The notes beneath the pieces are model-generated. The model did not search any database. It saw only the letters and a program-made list of their open reading frames with translations, and was not told where the DNA came from. Made by a program: the position numbers and the translations under genes. This document shows positions 25,101 to 35,900 of a DNA stretch of 64,000 nt, one piece after another. The stretch lies in contig NC_088715.1 of assembly GCF_963576615.1 (NCBI RefSeq), positions 24,642,499 through 24,706,498 on the forward strand. The letters run 5' to 3'. The stretch's first letter is position 1; every line of letters begins with the position of its first letter. The stretch is from Watersipora subatra (taxonomy: Eukaryota; Bryozoa; Gymnolaemata; Cheilostomatida; Watersiporidae).

Positions 25101-27151
25101 TTTCCTGTTTATCCTTCTCATTGTGAAACCAGCAATTGCGTTCAAGTTACAGCGCTACGCAGCTACATAAACATAGACAGATACATATACATGTATTTTA
25201 TTATGTTCCTGATATATATATATGTTATTATGCTCCTGATTGTTAAAATAAAACGTCAAATTTAAATTGAGATACATTTGTATAAATGTTTCAAATAATT
25301 CAATGATAGGCTGGATTGGTTAGAAATTGTCTGACCTTTCCCTCTGAATGCGGTGTAAACATATAAGTGCCTGCTGCAGATGAGACCTTATATTTATCTC
25401 TTATAAACGATATGCATGACTACCAACACCATCTTTAGAAAAGTCTGGGCATGTATTTTTCTTCTGAGCATGTTAACTGCCATCTAGTTTTGTCGATTTT
25501 TATCTAAAAACATCCTGCCAGTTAGATCACCTCAAACATCAAAAACATCGCAGATGATGGAAAAATACTGATGCTTTCTGATAAATCTACTAAAATTTTG
25601 GGTAAGTTTATCTTTAAGCGACAAACGAAGCTAACAGTAAATGAGGGACTTGTTCAGGGAGAGTGCAGTGGGGTAACTAAGGCAGTTGGAGATGACCTCT
25701 GACCTTGTAGATCAACAGCTTACTTACATTCACTGATGGGCGCTTCTGGTTTAAGGTCTAAAGCAACGGCTCGGTAGCCCCACTCCTTCAATTTAGCTAA
25801 GGTTCCACAATTTTCATTCCATGTCGAGGCGTGAAAGCGAGCTCCGTGTAACAGAAGCAATTGTGGTTTGCTGTCAGTAAGCGCGTCTGGAACGACTTCC
25901 AAGTACGTCAAGGAGCATGTCTATATTATAATAATGTTATATTTTTATGAGCCATAGAAATTTCAAATTGTACTAAACATATGTCAATCACAAGAACACC
26001 AGTAAAATTATTCCAACTTACCTTGCTACCAATGCTTACTTGTACATTTTTTACTGGTAAATCAAGGACTGTAACTTCGCCAGGCTAAAAAATAAGATTG
26101 AGTTCAGTGTTACTACTATGATATATTTAGCACAGCAATCGCAGCCTGTTTGTCTAAATTAGTTATCTAGTGCATGAGAAGTGCAATGATGTAGAAGTTG
26201 TCGTACAATGTCAACAAATGGAAAGATAACTACCACTCATTCAATTACCATCTCAATTAGACTCAGTCAAACGTTATAAGAGACATTGCAATCCTATGAT
26301 GCTATTACTGAATGATGTAATAATCATCCATAAGGAAAAAGAAAATGATACAAGGGCTAATTTTAGGTGTACAATGATATCATAAACTTGGACTAAAAGT
26401 TGTTAAAGGCTGTTGATAAAGTTGTTAAGAGATGGCCCTCAAAATAACTACTCATTTCTTTCAATTGTCATAACTACTATAAATCCCAAAAATTGCAGCA
26501 AGATGCCCCAGGTAAATTGAGTAGCTTATGGACAAACATACAATCATGATTAACGTTGATTGCTATGATTCAAATAAATAGCTAAGAAAATAAAATTTAA
26601 GAACAAGTAGGAGATAACTTCAAATCAAAGAATTTGCTGCATTTATGCCTAGGCATATAAAAACGCCAAACCTTTAAATAATACTGCCAAAATAACAGCA
26701 GACCCACAATGACATTTTCAAATCGGATTTATGCATAAACTTGTCATAATTATAACATAACAAATTAGAGACAAATCAAATTTCACCACTTAACATTTTG
26801 CGACTGTAGCGACCAAATATTATACTATGTCACAATCTACAACTTTAATACCTGGGATCACAAACAGACTTGTAACTTGATAAATGATTACAGATATTTA
26901 AAGCTTAGTTGCTCATCTGAATAGCTATTGAACAAAAAGTAGGAAAGTTCTACCAATTTACATGCTATGACGTATAAAACAAGTATAGTGGTAAGGTGGT
27001 TTCGGCTAACACCATATAACAGATCAATAGGTGTAGCAACGTCAATCTAAATTTTCGATTTCTAGGCTCAAACAGGATGTAGCCAGAGCTTGCAAATTAT
27101 CATTATAACCACAACACCCGCACCTAGTGCCACGATTACACTGAGATACAT
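22129..27151 (-). CDS. ABHD14: ABHD14-like membrane-anchored alpha/beta hydrolase, copy 1
   Basis: The exons, in transcription order, are 27151-27074 (tentative), 26084-26022, 25920-25728, 24518-24295 and 22311-22129. Phases are 0, 0, 1, 0, giving 246 codons plus TGA. The tentative first exon encodes an anchor (YLSVIVALGAGVVVIMIICK) and ends at a weak donor, CCT|GTTTGA; the other exons have normal sites. Exon 3 carries the oxyanion strand LLLLHGARF (HG at about 72-73) and GYRAVALDL. Exon 4 carries the nucleophile context VSPSKSGEF (Ser about 142) and PYIM. Exon 5 carries the acid in QGEND (about 197) and His in AGHPCYLDNP (about 225). The length and motifs match the ABHD14 family. Human ABHD14B acts as a small serine hydrolase/lysine deacetylase, and ABHD14A is membrane anchored. 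The membrane anchor suggests an ABHD14A-like topology. The substrate cannot be inferred. Confidence 0.75.
22460..23339. mobile_element. Non-autonomous TIR element with TTAA target duplication
   Basis: The element is flanked by TTAA at 22456-22459 and 23340-23343. Ends are AGGTTGACTTGC on the left and the inverse of AGGTGGACTGGC on the right. The inverted arms are about 130 bp and include AAATGTGATTACAAGCTCT and its complement. No transposase frame is present. TTAA duplications occur with piggyBac and Kolobok transposons. It interrupts the last intron of ABHD14 copy 1, between the terminal exon and R1. A related single arm lies at 58354-58494. Confidence 0.75.
23440..24170. repeat. Module repeat R1, oldest copy (ABHD14 intron 4)
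   Basis: Diverged copy of R1 that still has AACCCGCCTCTTAAACATGG and TTGCATGAATGT-like segments. Because it sits inside the intact ABHD14 copy 1 intron, it is the probable source of the other R1 copies. Confidence 0.65.
24930..25610. repeat. Inverted pair of an interspersed repeat in ABHD14 intron
   Basis: The left arm (about 24940-25020) contains GATGTTTGAGGTCATCTGAATGCCAGGATGTTTT-type sequence. The right arm (about 25500-25610) contains its complement, AAACATCCTG...CACCTCAAACATC. A third relative lies at about 38455-38560. There is no coding capacity. Confidence 0.5.
26090..27070. other. Intron 1 of ABHD14 copy 1
   Basis: AT-rich sequence with no recognised gene or repeat. Confidence 0.5.
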
Positions 27152-28661
27152 CTAAATGATTCAGATGGTTAGCTATCCTGCCCAAGAAGTGAACTTTCTT
27201 TTCTTGCCACAATAGCTGTAAGTGAGGTCTTGGAATTTGCCTTCACCACCTTTTTGCTTAACAAGCTAATAATTTTATGTTTTGTATGGTGTAAGTTGAT
27301 TTCCACATTTGCTAATGGTTGCCATCAGTATACGCTCTACGGGATGTTTCATCATACAAAGCCATCAGACTATCAATAGGAGCGTATCTTCATTTAAACC
27401 ATCGACAAAGCACCTACAGCACACTGACATCCATTATCGAAGCAAGTTTACTTTAGGCTGGTACATGTTCGAAACTTCAGCTTAACGCAAGGCTGTATAT
27501 TTCAATGCAAATTACGAAAAAGAGGCAATGCAGACATCTATAGTGCACCTACAGTATAATACTTGGTGAACCTAAATATAGGTAGTTACACATCCGGACA
27601 AAGCGCTAACAAAACAGAAAATTAAGTGCAATAAGGGGTATGAATGACAAGGCATACATGTTTGGCCTTGTCAGAACCACATAGCCCATCGCCTTGAAAC
27701 GTACTTACATACACACCGACACTTGGTGCTGCAAAATAGTACCATGATTTTGTTACTCGAACAATCTATAGCTTTTCTACCCGATCACGATGAAATACAT
27801 CATGCTATCATACATTTATAAATAAATCTCTATTTTTGGCAGCAAGCTACCCCGTATTACATAGACATTTGCAACGAAATGTAAAAAAATTTGGAAAAAA
27901 ACATTCAGCAACATCAAGAATAGGCGTTGATCACTCAGTTAAGTCGTGATTGTTTGTGTGCGAGCATTTTAATTATTTTTATTAAACCTGAACAACTGCT
28001 AATTGAGTGAATAATATAACGCTGCCTATGTTCCTCTCTTTCTTTTGTTGCACCAAAATATACAAAATGTTAATAAAAAAATAAAATGCACGACTAATAT
28101 GCACTGTCCAACACATCAAAGTACAATAAAATAATAATTATAGAATATTTACAGAAGCGTTTCCTCCCATGTTGAGCCGCTCGCACGTAGACAAAATTGC
28201 TTCGCTAGATTCGTGAACTTTGCAATTTAGCAAAAAGTATTGGTGTACAAATTATAGTTTCTTACTATTCAACGAGAACGCACCGCGATCACAAGGTATA
28301 CAGCTATATACACGCGCTTCCAAAAACTTCACATTTGATTGGCTGTACTTTTTCACGACTCAGCTTGCCGACATCTCATGGCAAGGAGGCATGAATACAC
28401 AATACAACGTAGTTTTGAATCAAATATATATGAGCAATCTTTATTGTGGTAATCAATAGTCATATTTTACAATATGTTTTCCACAAGGTACCACTAATAA
28501 TTTTTTTGAAATCAACTATTGTCTGGTGCTTTACTTCAATGAAACAATTTGAGTGCAATAATGGATTATTTTGGAAAAATGCTAGAATAAAAGTAGCGCA
28601 TTGAATCAACACTTATCATTCGGAATCAGACCTGCCAACCCAAGAGTGGGGCAATGCGTGC

Positions 28662-29360
28662 ATACCTGCCAACTCTCACGCATTGGGCGTGAGACTAGCC
28701 TGTCTTGACAAGCTGTTGTGTTTGCGTAGTTGTCCCCCCGTCGAGCGGCGAGCAACAACAGCTTGTCACAAGACGTACTGCACCTGTTACCTAAGTTCTC
28801 AAGTTCTACTAAAGCCTATCACAAAAACTGGTTTTTGGTTAAACGTTGTAATCTGGTTTTTTTCTACATAAATTTTTGCGTGAAATCCGTTATGATTACC
28901 AATGGAGCGACCGACATAACATCGCGGCCAAGCCGCGTAGACGGAAGAGAACAACTCCCTATAAGTGCAGCTGATGCATCAGGTGCAGTACGTCTTGTGA
29001 CAAGCTGTTGTTGCTCACCGCTCGACGGGGAGACAACTACGCAAAAACAACAGCTTGTCAAGACAGGCTAGCGTGAGACTCACGCAATCACCCAAAAAAA
29101 ATGAAAATGCGTGAGATTTTTGCCCCATTTCCACAATTTTATATCTTCTATCATAGATACATCAATTGCCCCAAAACCAAATCTCACGCATTGCCCCACT
29201 CTTGTGTTGGCAGGCCTGAATGGGCCTGAATGCGTGAGATTTGGTTTTGGAAATTATATATAGAATTGTAGAAATTGGGGCAAAAATCTCACGCACTTCC
29301 ATTTTTTCTTTGGGGTGATTGCGTGAGTCTCACGCCCAATGCGTGAGAGTTGGCAGGTAT
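28662..29360. mobile_element. Foldback/TIR element with ATACCTGCCAACTCTCACGC ends
   Basis: The ends are exact complements over at least 30 bp (ATACCTGCCAACTCTCACGC...). Subterminal sequence (GCAATCACCC, AAAATGCGTGAGATTTTTGC) is also inverted. A further inverted layer (28628-28660 against about 29183-29218, containing CAAGAGTGGGGCAATGCGTG) makes the locus a compound foldback. Its left arm is interrupted by the insertion at 28696-29070. There is no transposase gene. It sits between the two ABHD14 genes. Confidence 0.7.
28696..29070. mobile_element. 375-bp MITE nested in the foldback, 9-bp target duplication
   Basis: The TIR begins TAGCCTGTCTTGACAAGCTG and the right end is its exact complement. 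The inverted similarity continues through the region containing GTCGAGCGGCGAGCAACAAC. GCGTGAGAC flanks it at 28687-28695 and 29071-29079. Removing the insert and one copy restores the outer element's arm as seen at its other end. A 9-bp duplication fits Mutator-type elements, but the class is inferred from that length only. Confidence 0.75.
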
Positions 29361-29954
29361 GTTTGGAATCGCCATGAGTTAAATAACGCCATAAACCTAC
29401 CGGTGTTTTGGTCATTCAATCCTGACTGTTACCGTATATAGGCCCTGTTGGTTAAGGAATTATCGCAGGTTTGTACAATGATTATTATGCATTACCTACA
29501 GTGAGACAACAAATGAAAACGTAGTGAAGAGCTTGGTACATGTAATGTATTTTACAACTGAGCAGGTAAATAGGAAAAAAATGCGCATATTTATACAATA
29601 GCTAGCATGAACGCAAGAAATGAATGATCTCAGTGAATAGCTTCCCACTTCATCAAAGCTATTTATGACAATGACAATTATTCAAATGAAAATATTGGAT
29701 GATACGAAACCTTGTCATACTAAAAACGATAACCCACAATGGAGTCATTTAAAATGATTGTAAAATATACAGGACTTATGAAGCCATACAACATTGCAAA
29801 AGCCTTCGAGTTCAGTATTTCAAACTCTCGTGTGCTTAGAGATATTATTCTAAATGGAATGAAGTCAAGCTTGCAAGAGGCTAACTTCTTACCATTAGAA
29901 ACTGGCATTTACTTTTATATGGGCAAAAGGCAGAATAGACAGTGGAATAAAGAG

Positions 29955-32900
29955 TTACAAAGTGCCGAGGTAGGTCAACAGCTTCTCGTGCCACACCTCT
30001 GGCTTTTCTTTGTAACAGACATGACCAGCATCTGGTATGGAACTTTGCTGTTTATTTGGAATTTTAGACAGATAGACGCCACTTTTCTCACCAAATGAGT
30101 CCGTTTCGCCCGAAACTATGAGGATGTGTACCTAAAAATCGGAGTATTGATATTATCTCAAGCGCTTCAAACTTGATTGTGTCATGTGAGAAGATGTGAG
30201 CGATCGGCAACCATTCATGAATACAAATAAACAAGATAGTAAGCTATATACAATGGTGTGTTAAAGGCTAAGCTATGCTTTTAATTACATTGGAAAAGTT
30301 TCTGTAATACATTTTCATCGAGTCAAAATGACATCAGCAAATTCCAGAACTTTGAGCTAATCATTGCTACAATACATCAAACAGAAAGTGGAAGGTAGAA
30401 GTCTACATACAAGACAGCCAAAGGCGGAAGTTATTAGAGTATGACTATATACGATAACGAATACATACGTCTATGAATATATCTATGAATACATGACTAC
30501 TTATTTTATTTGCGATCAATTAGTTTGTTAGACTCTCTCCAGTCATCCCTTCTTTACCCATATATTGCACACCCAATAATATACTACATAGAATATTTCC
30601 CTCCACAAGTCATGGTAACGTCTGATAATGATAAACCAACCTACCAATGTCATATCAAATGTAAACAGACCAATATGTGTGCATGAATTAGTACAGTAAT
30701 TTTAAAATTTGAAGTTCAAAACTTCAAAGTAGTCAAAATTTAAAATTTTGACTACTTTAAAGTTTGTTGTAGGTGTATGAGGTCCACATACGTCCTCGAG
30801 CTTGGCAAAGTCTTCTTCCGTGTACTTCACATCAATGCTCGGTGCTATAGATACAAATGCTTTTAACTCTTTGTTGTATTCAGCTTTCATGATGTAAGGG
30901 ATGGAAAACTCTCCCGATTTTGATGGACTGATCAGAACAAACTTCCCGAGCTCTAGTCCTTGTACCAACTGGTGAATAAACTCCGCCCTAGCCTCATTAT
31001 CTCCTGTGCCTAAAATCATAGTTCAACAAAACCATAATCTTTCAGCAACTGAGCTGGAGAGGCCAGCAACTGAATAACTGTAATCATGCTCCAATTGGGT
31101 TGGCCCTGACCCGAAGCTTACGTTTGATTGGACCACTGATAGTTGCCATAGCAACTTTATCTTTCACACATGATTAATTAAATTTTAATTCAGAATACAA
31201 AAACAATTGAATTATGTTAGCTTCGAACAAGAAATAACCAAATAACAATTTTTTAAAAATCAGTTCTGGCATGTGGCAGTTCCTTTACTCCACTTGAAAA
31301 ATGCACACTTCTAAAGCTTTGGCCTGCCTCTCAAGTATACACACATTATCTGGCAAACTGTAGGCTCTCAAATACACGCCCATTATCTGGCAAACTGTAG
31401 GCTCGCAAATACACGCCCATTATCTGACAAACTGTAGGCTCTCAAATACACGCCCATTATCTGGCAAACTGTAGACTCTCAAATACACGCCCATTATCTG
31501 GCAAACTGTAGACTCTCAAATACACGCCCATTATCTGGCAAACTGTAAGCTCTCAAATACACACCCATTATCTAGGAAACTAGACTCTCAAATACATGCC
31601 CATCATCTGGCAAACTGTAGGTTCTCAAATACACGCCCATTATCTGGCAAACTGTAGGCTCTCAACTACACGCCCATTATCTGGCAAACTGTAGGCTCTC
31701 AAATACATGCCCATTATCTGGCAAACTGTAGACTCTCAAATACATGACCATTATCTGGCAAACTGTAAGCTCTCAAATACACACCTATTATCTAGGAAAC
31801 TGTAGGCTCTCAAATACATGCCCATCATCTGGCAAACTGTAGGTTCTCAAATACACGCCCATTATCTGGCAAACTGTAGGCTCTCAACTACACGCCCATT
31901 ATCTGGCAAACTGTAGACTCTCAAATACACGACCATTATCTGGCAAACTGTAAGCTCTCAAATACACACCTATTATCTAGGAAACTGTAGGCTCTCAAAT
32001 ACATGCCCATTATCTGGCAAACTGTAGGCTCTCAACTACACTCCCATTATCTGGCAAACTGTAGGCTCTCAAATACACGCCCATTATCTGCTCATGGAGA
32101 AAGAGTAACATTTGTGCAAATGAAAGCAGCAACTGAATTTTATCATTGAAAAAACCACATGTAAATCACATGCGGGCAATCTAGCACGCCGCAACACACA
32201 AAGTTTGTTTCAAGTGCATCCTTCAGACTAGTCAACACTCATGTCTCCATGACACAGTTAGTCCGCAAGAATGAATCATCTGCAAGATTGAAGCAGCAAA
32301 AACCTGCAAGTCAAGTGAGTTTGGTTACTCGCAAATCTTTATTGAATGTTTCATGCATGCTAAAGATGAAAACAGCACTTGCCCATGACACGCAAGAATG
32401 CCACAACAGCAATTCTATTTTAAACTATTTCCACACTTCAGGCGTACCTATTTTAATTGGAGCAGTTCCAGGTGCTTCAACTCCGAAGAGAACTTTCGAT
32501 TAACAAATATATATATATATATGCATACACACAGTAAAAATATCAGCAATGATTAGTGAAATGGGATGTCGACACTGAACAAACACATCACATTTTCACA
32601 AGCAGCTACACACCCCCCAACCTACATACAATCAAGACCTTAGCCTACACTGATGTAGCCTCAGTGCTACTACTCACATTCCTTTAGTTTCTCATTGAGT
32701 GCCTGGTCCTCTTCCCTGTACCCGAGGTTCACAGCTATAGCCTCATAGCCTGATTCTTTCAACTTATCCAGGGTGCCGATTTCCTGCCAGATTTCAGCAT
32801 TGAAATTTTTTCCATGTAACAGTAAGACCTTGGGCTTAGCCGAGTCGGGGGTTTCAGGCTTAACTCGTATGTATGTCACAGTACATTTCTACAAATGAAC

Positions 32901-35900
32901 ATTAATTATCAATTTTAATTAAAATGAAATAAAAACATTACATTATTCGAGATCAGGTTACACCACAAATAATAAACCATTAAAGCGCTATTTGAAATCA
33001 TGCGGGGAAATTATAAGGCGAATAAAAATTATTCGAAATTGTTTTACAACCAAAGCGGTAAAATCAGGTTACTCTTGACTCACTTGATGTCCCTAGTTTT
33101 GGTACAGTTCTTAGCAACATCCAGCATGCTTATTATTATTAACACACCGGCTAGATATAAGAAATCAGGGAGACCTTGCGAAGCCTTTATCCAACGAAAA
33201 CACCCAACATCGCCTCAAGGAGGATGACGCGACCGATTCCGCGCGCATAAAAGAATAATATTTTAGACTGAATTCAAATAATAAAGGATGATTTTATAGC
33301 AAAAGTACTAATTTTTTCATTGAAAGTAGAGGTTTTACTTTACGTCACTGGAAGAGACTTCAATGTTAGTCACCTTTCAGAGTGAAGTTTATCCGGTGGC
33401 TAATGGCAGCAATACAAATAATTCTTTATCCACATCTTCTGAGAATGTTAAAAACATGTAAAGACCTTGTATATGAAGTATACAATATATATAAATATAT
33501 TATTATATTTAATATATATATATTGCTTTTATATGAAAGACGAACGAACAAGGAAGTTCTTAAAGAATAGAGAAAGCATAATATTATTATGCTTTATTAG
33601 TTATCTTGAGGTGTTAACTGATGTTCCAAAAAGAATCAAGGAGATTGACTCACTAGAAGCTGAGATATAGCCAGCCAAACACAGGTCTACCTAATAACGA
33701 ATCAGAGGAAAACCCTTCGAAAATCCCGAGAATTTTGACGTATGAAATCGACTTATTGGTCATGTGCCGGAGTTGCGCACCCTTACCGCCGTTACATATA
33801 ATGATTGTTTTAGGCTACGAGATGTGAAACGCTTCTCGCGATAGTAAATAATTTACAGACTAGCTCTGGTTTCTCAGGAAAATCAAGCAAACATTGTGTG
33901 GCAAAGGCATTTGCCAACAACCCCTCGCCATGATTTTTCAAAACAGAAAAGCAGATTTTGACTATTGTGCTTCAAATTTTAACTCGCTCCAGGGATATGC
34001 TCCAAAGATCCTCTGTTCCACGAATGGCGCGTGTATAGTCTATATGTGACATCAGCGATTTGCAGTTTGTTTAGAATAAGAAATGAGAATGTGAATTTTT
34101 GTTCATTCATCATTTTTCTACCGTGTACCTACTGCAGCATTCAGTTGATTTTCATGATTATCGTCACTATTAACAGACTGTAAGTTCACTACAGCCATAA
34201 TTTTAAAAAGAATAACTTGACCGTGCTGCTATTGCTGTAAGAAAAGAAATCGATAACTTTTGATTTGATTTATCTATTATTTTATATATGATAATTTTTT
34301 ATGATTAATATAATAATCATAATGCATATTATACAAAATAATAATATAACTGCGTATAGAATAAATGATGTAACTAATATAATTTGTAGAAAATTCCAAA
34401 TGATAGCCGAGATTGATGATTGATTTCATTGATTCCATTTATTAGCTATAGTTAAAAAAATCTGAACAGCGCTAAGGATGAGTCTGGATAGGGAAGCTAA
34501 GTGGGAGAACAACAAAACTGAGCTGAACTAGCGAGATAGCGAAATGTTGCGAAATAATAGATGCGTGTAATTATTTTATGCTAAAACTAATCTACACGTC
34601 AGAGGGACTGGTTCGGAACTCTCAGAGCAATGATTGTTAGGCCCAACTTGATTGTTCTATACTTCCAGGGATTAAACCAATTAAAACGCCGTGATTGTTA
34701 TAGGAGAGCGCATTAGTTGGCTTAATTGACCAATGGCACACAAGTCGATTTTATACGTCATATATTGATGGTTACCAAAACACTTATGTTTTTTGGTAGA
34801 CCTGTGTTTGGCTGGCTATATCTCAGCTTCTGGTTGGTCAATCTCCTTGATTCCTTTTTTAGAACATCAGTCAACACCTCAAGATAAATAAAAAAGCATA
34901 ATAATATTATGCTTTCTCTATTCTCTATTCAATGAAACCATTTTGGAGGTGAAAATTACTTTGGGTTTGAGTCAAATGTCTGTTCAGGTTTGACATCAAT
35001 TGTTGAAAATCCCATATATCCCGGTTCTTATAAACCACGGTTTCATTGCATTTGGTGTATAAACTAAATGCTATCAACAAAGCCACATAATATACTAATT
35101 ACATTATAAGTTGCTTTATATTTCTAATATAGTGGCAAAACAAGTGTGATGTTGTGTAAATTAATTGGCCAGGGATGGGCATGGATGAAACAGTTTAGGA
35201 AAATGCCCTGACATAACTAAAGCCTCAAAAACACCACCTCACTAATATCAGACAGTCAAATAACAGAAGTCTTAGACCATAAGATTATTTTACCAGATTG
35301 AGCAAAGCGAAAACGCTGCACAAAGAATTAAATACCATAAATGCTATGGTACCTATGTGGATGACCGACAGATAGTCTAAAAGATGACAGATAAACATGG
35401 TGTCCAGTCAGCAGAGCAGAAAGTACACTCGCAATAACTACGCTTTTTTGTTTCAGAGAGATTATCCACCAGAAATGGCATTGCTTCGAAGAAATAATTG
35501 CTGGTGGGTTTTCAGTCAGAAAAAATGGAAATCAGCTCAATTTGACACATTCGTGTTGGCCGCTGCCCCAAAACCAAAATAGGTACGCAAACCAATATCT
35601 GCCAGATGCTGCAATACTTGTGAATCAAGCAAGCTAATCCATTTTCAACATTTTCCACACTTCATTCATTTCTATTTCGAAGACGCGGTGCTAAGCGAGA
35701 CAGGAGTGCGCCGTTATGACATTCTGACATAGAATTCGGTGTCTTTTTTAACGAAGCACTCATGTTAATCCACAACATGCCAATGTCCATTGGAACACTT
35801 ATTGCATGGTAACTCAATATGTGCACAACTCCATACCTGCATTAATCATACAATAAAGCATAGCGATAGGAGCATTTCTTTTAAGAATAAATGACACAGG

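Noticed and set aside
28730..29071. Overlapping frames on both strands
   Set aside because: They lie in the arms of the nested MITE and follow from its inverted repeat.
29739..30098. 119-codon plus-strand frame
   Set aside because: It overlaps the terminal exon of ABHD14 copy 2 on the minus strand, whose translation has family motifs. The plus frame has none.
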